From Azadirachta indica (Eukaryota; Streptophyta; Magnoliopsida; Sapindales; Meliaceae): a stretch of DNA of 64,000 nucleotides. Position 1 is the first letter of the stretch, and the number at the start of each line of letters is the position of its first letter. A model generated the notes under the pieces. It was not told the origin of the DNA. It made no database searches and was given only the letters and a program-made list of their open reading frames with translations. This document shows positions 1 through 11,700 of this stretch, piece by piece. The stretch spans positions 6,301,191 through 6,365,190 of the forward strand of contig CM040443.1 in assembly GCA_022749755.1 (NCBI GenBank), given 5' to 3'. The position numbers and the translations under genes were made by a program.

Positions 1-572
1 GTTTTACCAAATTTGAAAATGGTGTAATATGTTCTCAAGTTCTTCATGGTGATTTATAGATCACACACAAAGAGCAAAGAATTAAACCAGCTACACTACA
101 GATTTGAGACAGAGTGAAGCTCACAAGTTTTTTTCCATTTTTAGTATTATATCATAAAACACTAGGTTTCAAAAATCATATACGCTCTTGTTTAAACTAT
201 ACTTTCCTAAATTCTATAAACAGCACAGAGAGTAAAAAGATGATTTCAAGTGATTTCCACAGATTAAGATAAATGGTTTCGTAAAACCTTATTTACTGGA
301 AACGTGTGCTTGTGTGTGCTTGTATGCTGAGCCTAATGCAAACACAAGAGTTTTGTGCCATATTTTCAGGGTTCCTCCTAATTGTATCCTGTAAAAAGAA
401 AACATAACAATATAGCTACTATCTTACAAGGAGCAAAAACTTTTTCTTTAGACGAGACATAACAAACTGGTGGTACAATAGTATTCCCCATTGTTCACTA
501 GAAAAGTTTACAGTGGACAGGTTGAATACCAATCACATCAAAACCACCAAAAGAAGAGTTGAAGCAATTTAC

Positions 573-3495
573 CTGGAAATGTAGGTCACTCCAGTTTGTC
601 CAATTTTCTGAACTGTTTCAATAGTAACATTCCCTGATGCCTGATACCATGGAACAGATGAATCACTATTACACTTAAAAGTAATGGGAAATATACTCAA
701 TGCAACTGGCAGTTGTCAAAAGTCAATTAACTTCGCATTCAAAATGTCAGATGTAAAAGAAAACAAGGCCGGAGAAGATACATAATGAAGTGGTTGAAAT
801 GGATTTGAAGAGAGATGCTTCAGAAAAGATGAGTGGAAGTACAAAAATAACATGCTTAAATAGGAAAAGGCTTGTATAAGGTAGGAGGTATTAGGTAAAC
901 AAAAATTGTCATTGCAATACAGCTTTGGGCACGCTTTAAACTGATAACAAAGAAACAATAAAGAATAAGGCAAATGTTTAGGATGATATGCAATAGCATT
1001 AAAGACACCACTGTTATGGGATGGAATTACTTGATATCAAGTATAAGATGCAAACTGAGTGGTAAAAAGAGTTAGCTACCTAGTAAAAGTTGGTATTTAG
1101 CAAACATTTTAGCTGTATTTTCTTTGAACGTTAAGCAGAAGTAGAACAAATCAAAACACATTCTGAGTGTGTGCAAGCCAGTACTAAAAGAAGTTTAAAT
1201 TTTGATCCCACCAGCTTCTAATATTCCACTAGCAATTTTCATCTATTAGAAAGATCAGCAAACCAACTGGACATAGCACTTCTCTTTAAGAATATGAAGT
1301 GATGAATCAAAATCAGCAGACCAAATAATAAAACAAGAAAGCATATGTAAGCAATAATTCTCAAGCATCTTGATAGCTATACAACTGACCCGCCAAATAG
1401 TTAAGAAGAAAATAAAGGCTGTAACTAAAACCAAGAGTTACCTCAGTCTCAAATCTCCCATTAATCAATTCTACAGCTTCTTTAAGCATTGATACATCAA
1501 CATCCCCATTTGGTAATGGGACAACCATATTATCGAGCATTATCCTGGTCAAGGAAGTCTTTGTTTGAGATGCATAATACAACACCTCGTTTACTTCCTC
1601 AAGCGTCCTTGTCTCAACCTGAAACAATTTATGGCTAGGAAAGATATAACTCAGACAACAATATGCATCTCTCAATAGTGTGCATGGACACACATAGGGG
1701 TAAAAAGAGAGCAAGAGCTTTCTGCGACTATATGAAGATTAAAAGGATAAATTAAATTATAAAGTTTATTTTATTTGAAAACTCAAATTCAAAGGACAAG
1801 ATACATGACAAAATATTTAAGGAAAAACTGAAAAGAAAGGTAGATCATGAACATAATCAGGTTTTCTGGATTGATTTCAACTTATGCTTATAATTCTACA
1901 GTACAGGCTTTATAATGCATGGATGCCATTAAAATTTTTCACAGTTACCTCAACCTCCATTTGAAGATTCTTTTGCCCTAAATACTCATCAACTGATTTG
2001 ATGGCATTAACGATACCTCCAGCTGCTGATATGTGATTATCTTTTATCATCACCATATCAAATAAGCCCATTCTGTGATTCCGCCCTCCACCAATTAGTA
2101 CCTGTAAAGAGAGAACTCTAGCAGGTCAACCAAAAAGCTTATATTCAAACTAAATAACTTATATTTGTTACGAAAGCAAGGATATAATCTATACCGCCCA
2201 TTTATCCACCAACCGTAAACCTGGAGCTGTTTTTCTTGTCTCTAAAATGTATGCGGGATGTGCTAGATCTGCCATTGCCTGCAGGAAGCACACAAATTGA
2301 TTGTTATATCTCACACATCTCATGAAGTTATCATAACAGTCAACATCTGCACATGACACTATTCAATATTCCGCACCCCAAATTTCCACTTTTATGATGA
2401 AATTCATCTTCAGCGTCTTCTTTCAGTGTCAATTCCTCATCATCTGTTATGTGCATAATATTTTAATCTTAAATACAGGTGAATGGGATATAGATTTCCT
2501 TAATGATGAATTAAAACTAAAATTTGATAGTTTGAGGCAGAGATGTAAAATGGTTAAAGAAAGTGCAAACTTCTGCAAAGGATGTTAAGGGAATTGAGCA
2601 ATTCTTGCTAGAATACAACTACTTTTTCTTTTGGCTTTTATTGTTGAAAACCAAAAAACATATATAAAACTCAAATCCTCGACAGAAATGAAAATTTATT
2701 TTCATAGTCAAGCATGGTTACCTGCAACCTTTTACTTTATTTTATTTAAAGTTCAAAGAAACAAGCAGACCTTAGTTAGAGTTGCTATTCCACTCATCCG
2801 CTGCATATAATTTAGAACCACCCTTTCAGCAACAACAATGCTGTGTGCCCGCCCTGCATAGATGGAAAAGAAATAGTTGATTGTAACTTTCCGAGGAACC
2901 CTACCAAAAGAGATTTTATTTTCTTGGTTTACCATAAACTTTTCCAAACTGCAACCCCTTATGAACACAATCTCCATCCTTTGGATACCACTCCACCTGA
3001 TAAGACTAAGAATGATAAAACACGAAAACCACACAAATAAATCTAACCAGAAAAAGCATGCACGAAAATACCTTCAGAGAAGGATCAACCTCATGAAATA
3101 TCATCTCTGCAAGTGCAATCCCAGCAATGGTACCATCTTCCTTTGCCAGGAAACGAGCTTCTACTTCCATGTCAGGTGGAATGGTGGCCATACAAGTAAC
3201 ATCCCCTGCAATTTTACAACACATATTGCTAAGATGTATCTTGCTAACATAGACTATGAATGCTTGGCTGTAGAAGCCTTTGATTTTAAGATTACATAAC
3301 AACCATAAAGATCAAAGTGTAAAATTTAGTTTCAAATCAGCAACACGAATATGATTGAATTGAACCTCTATCTCCAGCATCTTCAGCAAGGGCTAGTTTG
3401 ATAACACCCTTTAAATCATATGTAGGGTGTGAAGGAGGCTTTATGTTCATGGATTCAAACGATATGTCAGGATTTCTGATTTCAGTTGCGGACAT
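573..3495 (-). CDS. QPT: Quinolinate phosphoribosyltransferase (nicotinate-nucleotide pyrophosphorylase), 3' end off window
   Basis: Converts quinolinate and PRPP to nicotinate mononucleotide, CO2 and pyrophosphate in de novo NAD synthesis. Eight coding exons join in frame: 3366-3495, 3072-3205, 2933-2996, 2771-2853, 2195-2278, 1949-2101, 1442-1618 and 573-640, giving 297 residues. All introns are GT-AG. Visible family motifs are RKTAPGLR (152-159), [20 protein letters not shown] (169-188, with the basic substrate-binding residues) and RIMLDNM (241-247). The last visible exon ends in the [10 protein letters not shown]...GVTYIS segment. The final exon, expected to carry the GALTHS motif and about 35 residues, is absent from bases 1-572 and must lie beyond the left edge. 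The start chosen is the ATG at 3495, just after an acceptor at 3508. An upstream non-coding exon with its donor at 4393 probably supplies the 5'UTR. No transit peptide is encoded in this model, although plant QPT is known as plastidial. The family assignment is very secure. Confidence 0.95.
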
Positions 3496-4392
3496 TTTAA
3501 CAATCTGCCTGCAGTCATCCAAACAATTCAAATTACAATCAAGACAGACTAATCAAAAAGTGGTTTGAAACAAATAGCAGACAGACCTTGAAGTTGTACA
3601 AAGGCGTGGCCACACCAATGGAGATATAAAAAGAACCCCAGGCATTAGCTGTTTTTTTTTTTTTTTCTTGAACTCTTATAAAGTGTGCAGACAGAGTGTT
3701 GACTGTGACCACCTGGACACAGGCAACCATAGGAATAGCCAACCCGCCACATCAATAAACCAGTAAATAAAAAGGAAAATGCTTAAGGCTACCACTAATT
3801 TTGAGCATTCAAATATTCATACACTGTTATGCCCATCAGATTCAAAATCATACATATATAACACCCAGAAAAGAACAAGCATTACATTCCGAGAAATGAG
3901 TCAAGATAGCCACTAGTAGCAGCAGTCCAAAAGATACAGTTCTGGGATAAAGTAATGAACTTGTAAAAATTGAACAAGAAGAAATTGCAGAGTACATTAC
4001 ATCATACAAAACCAACTTCTATCTCATTTCTTATCCGCCAAAACAAATTACAGATGCATAGAACTTAATTAAATCTTTCCATGAGTAGCATACAAGATAA
4101 AAACAATAGTTAGAACCCAAAATACTTAACAATGTAAGCAGCATTCAGTCTACTGACTATATAGTGCACAATAATTTAATCAGATTGAACATATACGAAC
4201 CTAAGAATCATATTATTTAAGCAAAAACAAAATTAACCCACAAATTTCATATTTTAAAATGAAACAAAAGTTGATGATGGAACAGGGAAGTGAGAAATTA
4301 AGTTCACATGCGTAAGAGTAAAATAAACAATAAGAGAACAAAAGGGTCTGATTGTAAATGCAAAGAAAAGCAAAGAAGAAGAAGAAATTTAC

Positions 4393-4500
4393 CTGATCGG
4401 AGAATTCAACTGAAAAGTTGAAACAGCAAATTAAACTTTGTGTAGAGGAAACTGAGCGGTGCGCGGTTTTTCAGAGATTGCAGTCTGGTTATCTTTAACA
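4393..4500 (-). other. Probable 5'UTR exon of QPT
   Basis: On the minus strand, an exon ending at a good donor (CAG|GTAAAT, exon edge 4393) can join the acceptor at 3508 just upstream of the QPT start codon. In the QPT frame this stretch has a stop (TAA) and no ATG, so it reads as untranslated leader. The upstream limit is approximate; I could not place the transcription start. Confidence 0.45.
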
Positions 4501-4509
4501 AATGTAACC

Positions 4510-7500
4510 ATGCTTTCCCTAAGCGACAGTTATTTAAATACTCTTTTCGGATAATAACATTCACTTTCCTTAATTTTTTAAGCAATTTCAGAAAAAGATA
4601 CAATGTTTCTTTTTGTAGTAAATAGGTCCTCAACCCGACAACCCTATCCAAATGTTCTGGCATTATTTAAAATAACAAAATTTCAGATAAAATCTGAAAC
4701 ATACAGAAATAGAATTATTCTTTATTTAACTTGTCAAATAAGTACAAAGTCAGGAAGACAAAAAGATTTGTTAAGCGATGGAGAATACACTTGGAATATT
4801 TGGTGTAGCTACCTTCGGTTGAAACAAATAATGAGAGGGGAATGATATAAATTATTATTCCAAAAACATAAATACATACACGTATATAGTTAATTTGATT
4901 TTTTAATATAATGGAATGAAGATGGAATCAAAGTTTGAAATTTAAAACATAATTTACGTTTCCCATTATTTATTACCCACCTTAAAATTGTCAACAAAAA
5001 ACGAGAAAGTCAAAGTATTTTTAAGCAATTAAACAATTGCTTTTTTTCTTAAAAAAATAAAATTATGTACAATATATATAGATAAACTTTAATTAAATTA
5101 ATGTATTAATAAATGTTTAGAAAAAAAAAAAATTCTCCGAGTCCAATCCAAAAAGTGTAAAACCCAGTTGGCCCAATGAGGGATACATGACTAAGAAGAT
5201 TGGAGGTTGTTGTGCAAGTCAAGTAGAGCTTTATGTAAAGTGGAAGAACCATTTACAAGATTATCAAGACTTCTAAGGGGGATTCCGTTCTCCGAACTTC
5301 TCAAACACAATACTGTTAAGATGGGAACACTTATCCCCTACAAGAAAGGGATAATGAGTATATTATGGAGGCACATTGTAGAGGATTTTATTCACCAGAT
5401 TCATTAGATACTATCTCCACGAAACGGAATTTTATTTTAGTCCTCGAACGTTAGATACGCATCTCTGATATATGAAAAATACAGCATTAAGTTTTCTGAT
5501 GAGAAATTTGATAACCAGGCAAAATAAGGGAAGAAACATATTTTGAGACAGATAGTGATAGAGAGAAAGGGAAAAGACTCACTATTTTCATTCATTCTGA
5601 ACCAAAGACAGATAGAGGTGACACTTTTTTTTTAATGAGGATGAGACTCCATTTTTGACTCCATTTCGTTAATCAGTTCCTTCCACTCTTTAAAATCCTT
5701 CTACTGTTTTTACCTACCACCATTTTTCTAGATCCTCGGAAGTATTTTTCGGTTGCCCCACAAAATCTCCCTTGAAATCTCCTAAAATCTCCAAGAATAA
5801 TAATCCCTTGACTTTTAAAACTGGTGAGATATATTTCTAGCTATAGTCCAACTTCCCACTACTAAATTTAATGTTTATACTCCCTTAAACTGAGAGACCA
5901 GATTTTATACAAACAATAAATTTTAAATAATAAAACAAAATATATGAAAATCACATATTTCATATTTATTCGTTGTAACACCATTTAAATAAAGAATCAA
6001 TATAAAATCTTTATCTTAATTTTATTATGAAATTTATTGAATATTTTTCCTTTTTTTTTTTAATAAACATTGATTTTGCTTTATCAAGTCAAATATAAAT
6101 ATTACGTATAATTATCTTTTTGAATTAGGTCAAGTAGGAAGAAGTTAGGCAAGGCTGCAGGCAGATCACACTAATTAATTTGTTGATCCAAATTATTATT
6201 GTTTATTAAAATAAGGGTGATGAGGTAAACAAGCTTTGTTTTTTTTCCCTTAAATAAGGATTAGAGAAAATTTATTTAAAAAAGGAGAGTAGAGAGCTTG
6301 ATACACTATAATATGTATGTATACTGTGCTGGATGCTGTTCTAGACTGCTTTTGTGTATTTTATTTATTTAAGACATGGGAATTTCTCATCGTGAAATGA
6401 AGAGGATAACACCCCACTCAAAAAAAAATGTAGTAATATAATTACTTTACATGTAAGGATTGGGAAATTGAGAATTCGAATAATCTTATTACCTGCCCAA
6501 CTAAAAAAAAGAGCCGGTTAGGCAGTTGCTAAACTATGATTAATTAAGAAAAAAATGGCGTAATTGTCACACATCTTATTAATTACATATTAATTAATTA
6601 GTTAGTTCATTGTTGAAATAGCAGCCAACAATAAGTCTTATTTACGTGTTGCATTAGTTCTATTATTGGAAACATGCATTTTATTCTTCTTCTTTTTCTT
6701 TTTAATAAACAGATGCATTTTTTTTTTCCAGGAACAAAACTCATTACATCTTCATAATTATACACAAACGTTTATTGCAAAATAAACATGGCACACTCAA
6801 AAAATACGTGATGTAAATGCTTTTTTATTTTTTTGTACTTCAGTTGGCATTTTATTTAGAAAAAAATCACACATCAAAACTTCACCTGATACATAAAAAT
6901 ATATTGAATCAATTAGGAGTATGACTTATTATTTAATTGTCGAAAACAATAAGAAACAAGGAAAAAAGGAAAGGGGTAGAGAGAATAATTCATTAGAACA
7001 TCTTTTTTTATCTTTATTATTTAAAAAATTTGTTGCTCTATATTTAAAACATTTTAATGTAGACTCGTTTAATTTGATGAATGTATTTAGGATCATCATT
7101 AAAAAAGAAAACACACAGTTAAAAGAAATGAATATTAAAATTAATATCATGAATAAAAATCGATTATTATAATTATGTTATTGAATGAAATATAATGAAG
7201 AGCTAGGTAGCGCAACAGAAAAAACATGAGTTGAGATTTAGTGTAAGGATTGGGAAAAAGGAGACAGTTAGGCAGCTAACTAAGATTAATTAAGAGAAAA
7301 ATCATATGTAGTTGTCACATTTTAGAGGTTAATTAATTCGTTGAATGTGACAGCACTCAATAGTAAGTCTTACATGTTGTGTACTTAATTTCTTGTTCCA
7401 AACTGTTCCATTTGTCATTTTTTTTCCGGAATTAAGTCCATTTTTTCCGGACCCAAAAAAAAAAAAAAAATCATTATGCTTCTCTCCCTTGATCACGGAC

Positions 7501-8090
7501 AAACGTTTATCACTAAAGAAAAATGGCATGCTTAAAGTCAAAAAAAAAAAATCCATATTTAAATGACTAAATAAACAAGTCGAAATACCTTTCTTAATTT
7601 AATTAAATAAGAGAATTAAATGAAAGGGAATAGATAAGAGAGATAATTCTCCAAAATTAATATTGAAATGTTAGAATAATAGGTAGAGGACTATAAATAA
7701 AACCTTTCTTTTTAAATACAAATCGTGCTTACACTTCTGTCATCATTTTGTATCATGCGATGTTCCTAAAATAATAATAATATTAAGCAAGAAATTAAAT
7801 CTGAATATTTTAATTAAATTAATCACTCTTCTCTTATATGGTGCAACTGCATGCGTGTTCTAGCTTGGCTGCTTTTTCAAAATTCAACAAATGACTTCAA
7901 GAACTATAAGTTATATTCAAAAGGAAAATTATTAACGCCCAGTACTTACTCAAAATTCTCTGCACTAATTAAATTTTAATTAGTATAATATGCATAAAAT
8001 CCCATTAATTCAAACAACCATATGTCAATCTGTTATTCCAATCCATTCGGCGGTCAAACACAATTGCTATCTCATCATTGATTGATTTCT
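4510..8090. other. Intergenic, no gene recognised
   Basis: AT-rich sequence with poly-A/T runs. A less AT-rich patch at about 5130-5460 translates to fragments in several frames, all broken by stops. It may be a decayed repeat, such as part of an LTR or a gene fragment, but I recognise no protein family and see no paired end. The rest shows nothing beyond simple AT-rich DNA. Confidence 0.5.
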
Positions 8091-8096
8091 TCAGCC

Positions 8097-8114
8097 TATA
8101 TATACATATATAAA
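8097..8114 (+). promoter_or_regulatory. TATA-like region upstream of the secreted-peptide gene
   Basis: TATATATA (8097-8104) and TATATAAA (8107-8114) lie about 72-90 bases before the ATG at 8186, a suitable distance for a TATA box and short leader. Such motifs are common in this AT-rich DNA, so support comes only from position. Confidence 0.35.
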
Positions 8115-8185
8115 TATAATTGCTATATACAAATTAATTAAGTACAATTCGAGAAGCAATCAGGGAAAAAAGAAATTAAACAACC

Positions 8186-8419
8186 ATGTCGTCTGCAGAG
8201 AAGTTTAGGGTTTTTGTGGTTCTTTTCCTGTTGATTTTGGCTACGACTTCCACCGGACGATGCAGCGGCCGCCGGATGAAGCTCAAAAGTTTGGGAAGCA
8301 GACTGCCGAAAGCACCGGTGCCTCCTTCCTCACCATCTCGATGTGAAAACGCACTCAGCCCTACCTACGCAGAAACCTACTTTTCTTCTATTACTAATAA
8401 TTCTATCACTTGCCCTTAA
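8186..8419 (+). CDS. Small secreted peptide precursor, IDA-like (IDL) candidate
   Basis: Single-exon 77-residue protein. Residues 5-24 form a hydrophobic signal peptide (core VFVVLFLLILATTSTG), followed by a basic stretch (RRMKLKSLGSR). Residues 39-55 read RLPKAPVPPSSPSRCEN. This resembles the EPIP/PIP motif of the INFLORESCENCE DEFICIENT IN ABSCISSION family (LPKG-PIPPSAPS-RHN), whose processed peptides bind HAESA-type receptor kinases. The conserved PPS-PS core and final N are present, but the usual RHN is CEN and a 22-residue tail follows the motif. Precursor length and layout (signal peptide, variable region, proline/serine motif near the C-terminus) fit the family. It could instead be another proline-rich signalling peptide. 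A TATA-like sequence lies 72-90 bases upstream. The ORF is flanked by non-coding AT-rich DNA and seems a stand-alone gene. Confidence 0.55.
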   Translation: MSSAEKFRVFVVLFLLILATTSTGRCSGRRMKLKSLGSRLPKAPVPPSSPSRCENALSPTYAETYFSSITNNSITCP

Positions 8420-8604
8420 TTAACACACACACATATATATGTTTCGCTATTTTTATTTTCAAAAACTGTTTTCAAAAAGCATCCAGAATTTTCACTGAAA
8501 ATTTTTAAGATAATAAAATATGGTTCTAATTTCAAAACTTTTATTTAATTATATTCAAACTTTATTTATAAATACACCATCTCTTCCTTTTGAATTAGTA
8601 TGTG

Positions 8605-8763
<159 letters not shown>

Positions 8764-11700
8764 GTTATAATAATCCGTTTCTTTTCGAAAACTAAGTTAT
8801 TAAGCTTGTAATTCTTATACGTATATTAACTTTATATTCTATATTTTATAATTTGCTTTTGTAATTACTAGTAGATATCCAATAAAAAATTGATTTATGG
8901 TGTACATCTGAATAGTCCCATTTTTTTTTATTGACCATTAATCTTTATTTTTAAACTTTATATTCTACTTTAATTGTCAAAAAAATATTTTTAAATCAGA
9001 AATTAAACGGTACCTTAATTAACTTCTATTTCTTTTTATTTTCTCCAAACATATAGAGCATATATATATATGTGTGTGTGTGTAACTCAATTCACAGCTA
9101 ATAATGTTGATTTACTCGTTTTAATCAATTACTTGATAGCTCGTGTTTATTTGGAGAAATTTAGAATATTTTTTCATCTTATTATATTATTAATTCAACA
9201 ATTCAATTGAAATATCTTGGCAGTATAATAAAAGAATTAATATTTTATATAAACCACGTGATATTATAATTGTACCAGGTATAATTTAAGATTTTTTTCT
9301 TTTATATATTCCATACATGATTTTAGATGAGGATGATCATTAAGACGGATAAGATATTTTTAAATTACATATCAACTGATCGTGATTTTGTTAGCCGGAA
9401 TTTTGATAGAGAAAAGAATATAGTCAAACATGGACATAAATAAATTATATATTAAAAAAAAAAAGAACAAAGAGATAATTAAATGGATAAGATTTGTGTT
9501 GATAAATATATGTATAAGAATCTAAATCATATTGCATCTGAAATAATAATTCTGAAAGCAACCCTTATATAGATAATAATCCTTTAATTAATTTTCATGA
9601 AATTAAATAAGTTTGGACCCATCGATCTGCCGTCAATACACTTCAATTCAACCATTCCAAAATTTTCTAGTCTAACTAACTCCCTTGACAATGTCCACTC
9701 GGAAGATTATTTCTTTTTTTTCTTTAAAGAAAAGAAAATCTTACACATAACTTCAATCACCCTGTACTGTACGAGAGAAAATTAATTTAATGAAAATGGA
9801 AAATAGTCCTAGTGTTGTCATTGTACAATTTATTTATTTTTTCTTGAAAAAAACTTAACATTGCTCGTTAATGGAAGGGAATCCTTCCATCTATTTACAT
9901 ATACATATATTGAGAAGAGATAAGTACAAACAATCTTATAAGATCACATATATTTTTATATTATTTATAAATTATTAAATTTTAATATTTTTAATAGTTT
10001 AAATTGAATTTAACATATTAATTAATGTATTATAATTAATATATATAGTAGATTTAATTTTAATTTGTTATAGATATATAAATTAAATAGTTAATAAATA
10101 ATATAAAAACATATATAATTTTATAGGATTATTCATTCGTCTCATCTCCTGCATATCTGTGAACACTTTGGACCATTCGGTGCAGATTTAATGGCCCCAA
10201 TTAGGTCGCTTGACTCTGCAGAGATTTTCTTTTCTTTTCTTTTCTTTTCTTTCTTTTCTATCTTTCAAGAAAGAAGACAAATTCTTAAATAATACGTGCA
10301 GTATAATAAAAGTAATGAATCCTTTGGTGTCGGTATTGTACAAGTTTTTCTTTGGTTCTTTTTTGTTGTTTTGCTTTGAACATTAATGAATCATACGATA
10401 TGATATGAGCAGCAGATAATCCGATATTGTGGTCTCACAAAAATATTATTTATGTAGAAATTAAAATAAAAACTAACCAATTTCCTTTGGACTTGGAGTT
10501 GGAGATAGATAGATGTGACTTATATCCATCCATCCATCCATCCATCCATCCGTAAAATAAAATACTGTAGTTTCGTAGTCTGTTAGTTAGGTGGCTTGAC
10601 TTCATATACTTATATTTATGTTGGGTAGGTGATGACCCATAATGATGCATTATATATTTATTGCTAATATTCAATGAAAATTATGTCACCGATTTTTTTT
10701 TTTTTTTAATTTTTTCTTTCAACTTTATGGACGGTCAGTTGGCACTATTAATGAAGGCGACGCAGTTGAAAATGCGAAATAAATAAATTAATTAAAATAC
10801 CACGTAACCATTATCTTTATATATATATATATATATATATATGAACTAAGCTTACTTTACTACCGAATATTAATTTAATTTACATGAAATTTAGAATTTA
10901 ATGTTTTATCATGAACTTTCAATTGTTAAGGACTATGCCACCAAATAAAAGAAGGGCAGTGGACTGACAACGACTAAGTAAACGGTGAACCCACTGTTAT
11001 TTTTCTCTAATTAAAGTAGTACTCATAATGTGTAGAAGGTAAATGGTATTGCTTTAATTATATATTATAATAATATTGTTTACAAAATAAAAATTATGAT
11101 TTTTTTTATATTAAGATGATCATCTCATGCCTGACCAACTAAACTATAATTGTTCCTATACGCAATATTAAGTTTTAAGATAATAATATAATAATAAATT
11201 TAAGCTCCATCAGTTTTTATGTTTTCATATATATATATATATATATATAGCTATAGAAATTATAGTTTATATATATTTATAAAAGTCTCTAATCCATATT
11301 TAAAATTACTCAAATACTTTATTTTTGTATTGTGAGTATATATCAAATTCAATTTTATAAAGGATTATTTTAGTATCAGTTGGGTATTTATTTGTCACAA
11401 TTAAGTAAATAAATTATATGTGTGTTCAGTTGTAAAGTTATATATAGCATCTATTGCTAAAACTAATATACGGGTGCTAAGTGGGTCAGAGCTAGTTAAA
11501 ATTAAAATTAAATGTGAGCCTCACATTCATAAATTATCATAATCATAATAATCAATTGGAATTAATATCCGAATTAAAGGTGAAGTAACTTCAAATTAAT
11601 TAATGCTGACAATTAAGTAACTTTTAGTTATGAAAACATATAACTAATGATATTGAGTGATTAATCCTAATCTATCAATTCCTAATTAACTTTTATAATC

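Noticed and set aside
5207..5407. 66-codon ORF in a less AT-rich patch
   Set aside because: Other frames also give gene-like fragments with stops. No recognised domain and no paired LTR seen, so neither a gene nor a named element can be supported.
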